Of a stretch of DNA of 29,420 bases, positions 24,007-29,420 are shown piece after piece. The stretch comes from an uncultured Actinomycetes bacterium. Its GTDB lineage: Bacteria > Actinomycetota > Actinomycetes > Nanopelagicales > Nanopelagicaceae. Position numbers and translations under genes: made by a program. Location: NCBI GenBank assembly GCA_903845465.1, contig CAIMXQ010000103.1, positions 1-29,420 on the forward strand, in the 5' to 3' direction. Within the stretch, counting starts at the first letter, position 1. Every line of letters starts with the position of its first letter. A model generated the notes under the pieces. The model was not told where the DNA came from, made no database searches, and saw nothing but the letters and a program-made list of their open reading frames with translations.

Positions 24007-24615
24007 ATGTTTCGCAAAGTATCCCTTTCACTTGTAGCTGCGGTTCTTATCGCCGGCGGAATCTCTGCGGTGCCAGCATCAGCTGCTGCAAAGATCAGCA
24101 ATGGCGTTGCATGCACCAAGGTCAATGCGACAACGACAGTTTCTGGCTATAAGTACAAGTGCGCCAAGAATGCACTCGTTAAGAATTCAAAGCTCACATG
24201 GCTATCAGCCGAGTGCCTGACTGCTGTAACTCAGTACCAGGCAGCAATTAAAGCTCAGGCAGATCTTGCAAATGTCGCGGATCAAACAGCGGCACTTGAT
24301 ACTGAATACGCAACCGCAACTGCGGCTCTTGCCAGTACATCTGCCGCCCTTGATAAAGCGCGTGCGCAGGTAACACAATTCCAAGCAACAATGAATGCTT
24401 CAACTGTTGCCGCCGACAAACAGAAGCTCGCGGGGGCTATCTCAAAGCTAGCCAATGCGGTTCTTGTCCTCAGTGGTGCCAAGACAAAACTTGCTACTCA
24501 AGTTAAAGATCTCGAGGCGAAGAAGGCTTTGCTAGTCAGCGCGCCAGGACAGCTCAAGACAAGTGCAGATGATGCTAAGGCTTCAGCTGGGCTCTTGTGT
24601 GCAAAGGGCTTCTAA
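24007..24615 (+). CDS. Small secreted four-cysteine protein with alpha-helical coiled-coil domain
   Basis: The 202-residue product begins with a clear signal peptide (KVSLSLVAAVLIAGGISA) cleaved near ASA at 24-26. A short module of about 45 residues with Cys36, Cys52 and Cys70, in the pattern CTKVNATTTVSGYKYKC and W-x4-C, follows. An Ala/Lys/Gln-rich helical region (about 75-190) with heptad-like spacing comes next, and Cys198 near the end, so two disulfides are possible. No known enzymatic motif is visible. Its Ala/Thr/Ser content makes it a candidate Pmt substrate. GGAGGA lies 5 nt upstream of the ATG, the best ribosome binding site here, and a long terminator follows, so it looks like a well-expressed single gene. 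Function unknown. Confidence 0.82.
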   Translation: MFRKVSLSLVAAVLIAGGISAVPASAAAKISNGVACTKVNATTTVSGYKYKCAKNALVKNSKLTWLSAECLTAVTQYQAAIKAQADLANVADQTAALDTEYATATAALASTSAALDKARAQVTQFQATMNASTVAADKQKLAGAISKLANAVLVLSGAKTKLATQVKDLEAKKALLVSAPGQLKTSADDAKASAGLLCAKGF

Positions 24616-24633
24616 TTAATTAAATAAGCTTAG

Positions 24634-24672
24634 AAGTAAGGCTTCCCCTATTTATAGGTGGAGGCCTTACTT
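24634..24672 (+). terminator. Long terminator hairpin after the secreted-protein gene
   Basis: AAGTAAGGC pairs with GCCTTACTT, extended inward by TTCC/GGAG-type and CCTA/TAGG pairs with one bulged T, and a TTTA loop: about 17 bp in all. TATTTAATC follows. An alternative outer pairing of TAAATAAG (24621) with CTTATTTA (24670) exists. Confidence 0.75.
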
Positions 24673-24673
24673 A

Positions 24674-24679
24674 TTTAAT
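24674..24679 (+). promoter_or_regulatory. Candidate -10 (TTTAAT) for a leaderless GGDEF gene
   Basis: TTTAAT lies 6 nt before the GTG start at 24686, with no Shine-Dalgarno, immediately after the preceding terminator stem. The same T-rich bases may serve as terminator tail and as -10 element. Confidence 0.35.
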
Positions 24680-24685
24680 CTCTAT

Positions 24686-26059
24686 GTGTACAAGCTATTG
24701 CGCTGGCTTCCTCTTGGCTTTCTGACGATTCACCTTGCATCTAAATCCCTTATCCATTCACAATCTTTTGCACTCGACCTGATTCTTTATAACGCAATCT
24801 GGATTATCTCTATCGTCTCTATTACACAATCGCCGCTCAGCAACGATCCCATAGCGGTGGCAGCCATTTCATTAGCTATTAGCTTCTGGGGTATTGGCTC
24901 AGCTCTTAATAGTTACGGTGACTTCTATTCAATTCCGCCAAACGCCCAGTTGCTTGCGCAGTTCAGCTACATGCTCTTCTATCCCTTGGCGCTTGTCGCA
25001 ATCCCGAGATTGCTCAATCGTGGGCGCAAACTAAACCCAATTGAACTGCTTGATTCTGCAATATTTGGGCTTGGCATCTCATCCATCGCGACAGCTCTCT
25101 TTCTATCACGAGTATTCCCAGAGAATGTGAACAATCTGCAGGATCAATTCTTCTCACTCCTATTTCCAATCTGCGATCTTTTACTACTGGTGATTGCATC
25201 AATCGCACTGATTACACATCGATTACACGCACGTGCAATAGCACTCTTTCTTGGAATAGTTCTATTTTCAACATCTGATCTTCTATACCTGTGGCTTGCA
25301 GTCAATGGTAGTTACAGATTTGGACAGCTCACCGATGATGGATGGCTCATTGGAATTGTTCTTATTGCACATTCAGTGTGGCTAGGTCAGAGTCCAACCG
25401 AACGAACAGTGGTGATTCATCCAGTATTTATCGCTCTTTCAATCTTCATGAGCCCCACTTTGCTTGCACTGATTTCACTGCGGCCAGGGATATTTCCGGT
25501 GTACATCGTCGCGCCAACTATCGCCACACTCTTTCTTGCATTTATCCGTATGTCCATCGTTATCCGGCAAGCTCGAAATCTCGGTGAGGAGAAAGTACTC
25601 GCCCGCACAGATGAGTTAACAGGACTTCCAAATCGCAGACGATTGATTGCAGAACTTGCCGCATTTTCAAAGACTGAAGGTGCTCTGTTACTTCTTGACC
25701 TCAATGAATTTAAACCTGTGAATGATAAATATGGTCATGAGATGGGAAATGAAGTTCTTCAACATGTTGCATCTCGCTTTAGCCGTTCACTTCCAACAGG
25801 TGCGGTGCTAGCGCGCCTCGGTGGTGATGAGTTTGGTGTCCTCATTAACGGAAATTATGAAAGAACACTTGAAGCCGCTTATGCGCTGCAAGCAACTCTG
25901 AGCTATCCAATACATATTCGAGGAACGTCGATTTCAATCGGTGTCAGCATCGGCCATGTTCACAATGATGGTCAGGGTAATTTATTAGAGCGTGCAGATG
26001 CTGCGATGTATGAAGCTAAGAAGAGCGGCGTGGGGGTTGTTCAGGCTTCTCAGCCTTGA
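24686..26059 (+). CDS. Membrane diguanylate cyclase (GGDEF domain)
   Basis: This 457-residue protein has about nine or ten hydrophobic segments in residues 1-293 and a C-terminal GGDEF domain (about 303-457). The domain starts with ARTDELTGLPNRRRL, has LLLLDLNEFKPVNDKYGHEMGNEVLQ, and an intact active site ARLGGDEFG near residue 380. It should make c-di-GMP from two GTP. The RxxD inhibitory site that usually precedes the GGDEF motif is not present (SLPTGAVLAR), so product inhibition is probably lost. The membrane part matches no sensor domain that I can name (MASE-like in layout). The GTG start has no Shine-Dalgarno. Its last 44 bp overlap the 3' end of the convergent photolyase gene. Confidence 0.9.
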   Translation: MYKLLRWLPLGFLTIHLASKSLIHSQSFALDLILYNAIWIISIVSITQSPLSNDPIAVAAISLAISFWGIGSALNSYGDFYSIPPNAQLLAQFSYMLFYPLALVAIPRLLNRGRKLNPIELLDSAIFGLGISSIATALFLSRVFPENVNNLQDQFFSLLFPICDLLLLVIASIALITHRLHARAIALFLGIVLFSTSDLLYLWLAVNGSYRFGQLTDDGWLIGIVLIAHSVWLGQSPTERTVVIHPVFIALSIFMSPTLLALISLRPGIFPVYIVAPTIATLFLAFIRMSIVIRQARNLGEEKVLARTDELTGLPNRRRLIAELAAFSKTEGALLLLDLNEFKPVNDKYGHEMGNEVLQHVASRFSRSLPTGAVLARLGGDEFGVLINGNYERTLEAAYALQATLSYPIHIRGTSISIGVSIGHVHNDGQGNLLERADAAMYEAKKSGVGVVQASQP

Positions 26060-27395
26060 TCTCTTTCAACCGCTCTAAGGATTCAATCCGCTCTACTGCG
26101 TGATCGACAATGCGTTCTGGGTATCCATGTGAATATCCATCTAGAAATAGCCATGGTTCGTGAATCTCTGCAGCACTGAGGTGCGCAAGCTCTGGAATGT
26201 ACTTACGGATGTAATCGCCATTCTCATCAAAGCGTCGACCTTGTTCGATGGGATTAAAGACTCGGTAATAGGGGGATGCATCAGTGCCGGTACCCGCAGT
26301 CCACTGCCATCCATGCGCATTCGATGCCACGTCGTAATCAACGAGGTGCTTGGCAAAGAATCGCTCACCGAGCTGCCATTCCAGGTGTAGATCTTTTACT
26401 AAGAAGGATGCAACCACCATACGTGTGCGGTTATGCATCCATCCCTCAACAACCAACTGGCGCATTGCGGCATCGACAAATGGGTAGCCAGTCTTGCCTT
26501 CACACCACGCTATAAATTGTGCACCGGGTTTGTCATAGCGCATATCGGCAAACCGCGGCGCGTAGTACTCGGTATCTGTGTTGGGATTGTTAAAGAGAAC
26601 ATCTGCATAAAATTCCCGCCAGGCAATCTCTTTACGGAAAGTATCGTGGGCTTTACTCTCGCCAAGACCTTGCAACAAAGTACGTGGATGTATCTCGCCA
26701 AACTTAAGATAGGTACTCATCTTTGAGGTGCCATCTATCGCTGCAAAGTTTCGATTCTCGTCGTAACTATCGAGACCTTTATTTGTAAATTCTTTAAAGC
26801 GCTTCAGCGCAGCGGCCTCTCCAGCTTCCGCGATTGTCGTACCTGCAGGCGTTGGAAAATCTGGAAAGGCTCTGTATTTTTCCGATGGTTGTGGAGCTTT
26901 AATCTCTTTCGGGGTCTTCGCAGGTGCACGCCAACCATGTGCACACCACCCTTTATAGAACGGTGTGTAGACCTTATATGGCGTTGCATCACTTGGTTTC
27001 AGTACACGACCAGGAGCAACTGCATATGGGCTTCCGGTGCGAACAAGCTTGATTCCTGCAGCTTCCACGCGTGCATCGCGCTGCGCGCCAAAGCGTTCAT
27101 ACTCGGCAGAGATATGTACTTCCTTCGCGTCATAGAGTGCAATCAACTCTTGTAATACTTCAACCGCATCACCATCGACTACGTGCAGTCGATTTCCGAG
27201 TGATTTATCCAGCGCGCGAAGTGATTGCCCCATATATGCAAGAAGTTTTTCACCTGCATTTGCAATCTGTTTTGTATTGAGAATAAAGACTGGAACTATC
27301 TCGTCCGCGCTCTCCATTGCAGCGCATAACGCTGGGTGATCACCGATTCGTAAATCTCGGCGGAACCAGACGATATTCCGAGACGGCGATTTCAT
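26016..27395 (-). CDS. phr: Deoxyribodipyrimidine photolyase (class I CPD type)
   Basis: Photolyase repairs UV-induced cyclobutane pyrimidine dimers using blue light and FADH. The 459-residue protein has the N-terminal antenna-binding domain beginning IVWFRRDLRIGDHPAL (8-23) and the C-terminal FAD domain. The latter shows TSKMSTYLKFGEIHPRTLL, WREFYADVL, GYPFVDAAMRQLVVEGWMHN, R-x-VVASFLVKDL and the highly conserved SNAHGWQWTAGTGTDASPYYRVFNP. The tryptophans used for electron transfer to FAD appear retained. The start lies 17 bp after the glycosidase stop, so the two may be co-transcribed. The 3' end overlaps the GGDEF gene. It fits life in sunlit surface water. Confidence 0.94.
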   Translation of the reverse strand: MKSPSRNIVWFRRDLRIGDHPALCAAMESADEIVPVFILNTKQIANAGEKLLAYMGQSLRALDKSLGNRLHVVDGDAVEVLQELIALYDAKEVHISAEYERFGAQRDARVEAAGIKLVRTGSPYAVAPGRVLKPSDATPYKVYTPFYKGWCAHGWRAPAKTPKEIKAPQPSEKYRAFPDFPTPAGTTIAEAGEAAALKRFKEFTNKGLDSYDENRNFAAIDGTSKMSTYLKFGEIHPRTLLQGLGESKAHDTFRKEIAWREFYADVLFNNPNTDTEYYAPRFADMRYDKPGAQFIAWCEGKTGYPFVDAAMRQLVVEGWMHNRTRMVVASFLVKDLHLEWQLGERFFAKHLVDYDVASNAHGWQWTAGTGTDASPYYRVFNPIEQGRRFDENGDYIRKYIPELAHLSAAEIHEPWLFLDGYSHGYPERIVDHAVERIESLERLKEIKAEKPEQPPRRSS

Positions 27396-27412
27396 GGCAT
27401 GATTTAAGCAGG

Positions 27413-29245
27413 TTATTGCTCAACTTCCCAGATGGATTGAGTCGCCGTTTTTGATTTAATTGTAAATTTACTTCCTGAAACCTTTTCCCCATATAAAGTC
27501 TTGGAAATTCTGTATCCAAGACTTGCAATATTGATATCGGCTTTGACGCCATTTCTTGAGATAAATACAAGAATGGACTGCTTCTTAGATTCGCGTAGAT
27601 ACAGAACATAATCATCGCAAACTTCAACCCAGCGAAGCCCACCATTGATCAGCGCGTCTTCTGTGCGACGAAGTGCAATCAACTTCCTTACTTCTGCATG
27701 AAACTCGTGATCCCATCCAGAACGATCTTCCCAATTGATTGTCCTTCGTGAATCTTCACCCGTCGTGCCCTCAAGGCCAATCTCATCACCAGCAAAGATT
27801 GATGGCACACCTGGATAAGTGAGAAGGAGAGACATTGCACTTAGGTGTGCAGTTCTATCTCCTGACACAACAGTGCGCATACGTGCTGTGTCGTGTGAAT
27901 CCAATAGGACCATGCTTGCAACCAAGCTGCGCCACGGAATTGATCCATTGAACTCTTTCATACTTGAAACAAGTTGCTGTCCTGAAATTTTTGGCATTGC
28001 AAAGGGCAGTCCTTGAAAACCTCCACCAATCTTTGAATTGCTATTTATCCAATTCCAAACCGGCCTCATAAACCCCTGGTAATTCATCGCACCATGCCAG
28101 CCAAGACCGTTGAGATCGCTTGCTACAAAGTCGCCATTCTCTGCCACAAGCCAGGCATCTGGCTTCACTTCATCCATTGCAGCGCGAATTCCATGCATTA
28201 CTTCATCATGGAGATCATCAGCACCTAGCCGGCCAGTCATATTTCCAACATCAATGCGCCAGCCAGCCATTCCATATTTCGGTGATAACCATTTTTTAAC
28301 AATGGAGTTCTTGCCCGAGTACATCTCATTACGAAGCGCTTGAGAGTTGAAATTAAGTTTCGGAAGCGAAGCCAAGCCCCACCAGCCCACATATCCGTGC
28401 TTGACTGATTTATCCCAGTAGAAATATCCGCGCTCTTTTGATTTCTTATCTTTTTTAGCTTTAGCAAGCCATGGGTGGCCCGCACCGCAGTGATTTGATG
28501 TTAAATCACCGAGAAGTCTGATCTTTCGTTTCTTTGCAGATGCCACCAACGAGAACATTGCTGGGTTGCCACCAAGGATTGGATCTACGCGATCGAAACT
28601 ACTTGCATCGTAACGATGGTTAGAACGTGCCGGGAAAAATGGTGTGAAATAGATTCCATTGACTCCAAGATCTGCGACGTAATCTAAGTGCTGCTCAACG
28701 CCTTTTAAATCGCCGCCGTAGAGCTCGGTACCAGTCTGTTTACTATGCACAGAAGGAAGTTGATCCCAATCTCGAGGAATGGCCCACTCGGGAATCGGAT
28801 GCGACTGACCAGATTTTGCAAAGCGATCCGGGAAGATTTGATAAAAGACAGATGACTTTATCCAGTCTGGATATTCAGGTACAGCAACAATCTGAAAATC
28901 TTGATTGGAGTGAACATCATGGTCAAAGCATCCAGCAGCATTGAGCCATTCATATTTACCTTCGGAGATAAAGACAAATCTGTAGAGAGTTGAGAGATTG
29001 AGAATTTCTATCTTTACTGAGTACCAAGTCTCTACTTTGCCCTGTGTTCCGGCAGTTAATTCAAAGGTGCGTGGTTCGCCATCGTGATAGAGACGAACGA
29101 ATGCTTTAGCAAAGTGATACGTATTTGGAACTCGTACTCGTAGCGTTACAGAGCTACCGATCTTTGGCGCAGAATTACTTACGTAGAGGTCGCTTCCGTC
29201 ATGGTGTGGGGAAAGTGAATTGTGTACTTGGGAGTTCAATGACAT
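27413..29245 (-). CDS. Intracellular GH13 maltodextrin hydrolase (neopullulanase/cyclomaltodextrinase/maltodextrin glucosidase type)
   Basis: The 610-residue protein has an N-terminal beta-sandwich like CBM34 (about 20-125) and then a TIM barrel from SSVFYQIFPDRFAKSG. Conserved regions are LLGDLTSNH (region I), GWRIDVGNM with the nucleophile Asp near 331, WLVAENGD with the acid/base Glu near 368, and LDSHDTARM near 450. All catalytic residues are present. No signal peptide is seen, so it acts on imported maltodextrins. The ATG at 29245 abuts its AAAGGAG with no spacer; a TTG two codons on (29239) has a 6-nt spacer and may be the true start. It overlaps the upstream gene by 41-47 bp and is followed by photolyase. 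Confidence 0.9.
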   Translation of the reverse strand: MSLNSQVHNSLSPHHDGSDLYVSNSAPKIGSSVTLRVRVPNTYHFAKAFVRLYHDGEPRTFELTAGTQGKVETWYSVKIEILNLSTLYRFVFISEGKYEWLNAAGCFDHDVHSNQDFQIVAVPEYPDWIKSSVFYQIFPDRFAKSGQSHPIPEWAIPRDWDQLPSVHSKQTGTELYGGDLKGVEQHLDYVADLGVNGIYFTPFFPARSNHRYDASSFDRVDPILGGNPAMFSLVASAKKRKIRLLGDLTSNHCGAGHPWLAKAKKDKKSKERGYFYWDKSVKHGYVGWWGLASLPKLNFNSQALRNEMYSGKNSIVKKWLSPKYGMAGWRIDVGNMTGRLGADDLHDEVMHGIRAAMDEVKPDAWLVAENGDFVASDLNGLGWHGAMNYQGFMRPVWNWINSNSKIGGGFQGLPFAMPKISGQQLVSSMKEFNGSIPWRSLVASMVLLDSHDTARMRTVVSGDRTAHLSAMSLLLTYPGVPSIFAGDEIGLEGTTGEDSRRTINWEDRSGWDHEFHAEVRKLIALRRTEDALINGGLRWVEVCDDYVLYLRESKKQSILVFISRNGVKADINIASLGYRISKTLYGEKVSGSKFTIKSKTATQSIWEVEQ

Positions 29246-29420
29246 CTCCTTTCGAATTAGTTGCCACAGCCTTGAGCTCTACATTCTTGTCGAGATAATC
29301 TTTCGGATTAATAAAGACACTGTAAGGGGCGTTTGTATCGGTGCCAAGTGAATCCCACGCGGCACCTGATGTGGACTTTGCGAAGAACTCGACTGATAAA
29401 AGATCGTTTGAAGTAAGCGC
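29199..29420 (-). CDS. C-terminal end of a protein with an Ig-like/fibronectin-like domain (partial)
   Basis: The last 74 codons of a gene enter from the right edge and stop at TGA 29201-29199. The visible part reads as a single beta-sandwich module with VEFFAKSTSGAAWDSLGTD, NAPYSVF and VELKAVATNSKGD. This pattern is typical of Ig-like repeats at the ends of secreted actinobacterial glycosidases and cell-surface proteins. Since it overlaps and precedes a GH13 gene, it may be an extracellular alpha-glucan hydrolase feeding the intracellular one, but the catalytic part lies outside the window. Confidence 0.75.
   Translation of the reverse strand, partial: ALTSNDLLSVEFFAKSTSGAAWDSLGTDTNAPYSVFINPKDYLDKNVELKAVATNSKGDVIELPSTQFTFPTP
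29246..29252 (-). promoter_or_regulatory. Shine-Dalgarno AAAGGAG for the GH13 gene, favouring a TTG start
   Basis: AAAGGAG directly touches ATG 29245 but lies 6 nt before TTG 29239. Optimal spacing argues for TTG as the initiator. The site is inside the coding region of the upstream gene. Confidence 0.5.

Overview
The window looks like a piece of a streamlined, low- to mid-GC actinobacterial chromosome. The best guess is the freshwater acI lineage (Nanopelagicales, 'Candidatus Planktophila' or a relative), at moderate confidence. Gene content and order are actinobacterial: a long-form L25, an actinobacterial protein O-mannosyltransferase, a SepX/GlpR-type membrane protein and a CopD-CtaG fusion. 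The DNA is AT-richer than most of the phylum. Spacing is very tight: many ATGA stop/start overlaps, convergent genes 0-2 bp apart, and one pair of divergent start codons that touch.

Positions 1-13226 follow, almost collinearly, a neighbourhood that I recall from Mycobacterium tuberculosis as Rv0992c-Rv0996 plus Rv1002c-Rv1018c. Going left to right these are pth (partial), rplY, prs, glmU and tRNA-Gln; a marR gene with a palindromic operator; the run ispE-rsmA-tatD-metG-rsmI, transcribed leftward from rsmI; pmt; then sepX/glpR, rimJ and a moeA-like gene, with 5-formyltetrahydrofolate cyclo-ligase divergent. Genes found in this neighbourhood in M. tuberculosis but missing here include rpfB, lpqT and galU. 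The moeA-like protein has lost a whole domain and its catalytic motifs. With its neighbours it probably forms a Glp/GlpR-type cell-division module and not a molybdenum-cofactor enzyme.

Positions 13227-16791 hold a translationally coupled leftward set: a CopC-like protein without copper ligands, a CopD-CtaG cytochrome oxidase assembly protein, and an acyl-CoA dehydrogenase. A small FmdB zinc ribbon, an opposite-strand 38-codon ORF, an MMPL/RND exporter and tRNA-Arg(CCT) follow, up to about 19460.

Positions 19563-29420 contain a saccharopine-dehydrogenase-like oxidoreductase directly followed by an SDR, a DEAD-box RNA helicase with long disordered basic tails and a structured leader, a small secreted coiled-coil protein with a strong terminator, a membrane diguanylate cyclase, a class I photolyase, an intracellular GH13 maltodextrin hydrolase, and the tail of another protein with an Ig-like C-terminus. 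Photolyase plus alpha-glucan use fits a sunlit planktonic heterotroph. There are no insertion sequences, phage genes, CRISPR arrays or rRNA genes, and no gene-free stretch exceeds 300 bp. The longest gap, 23758-24006, holds hairpins and promoters.
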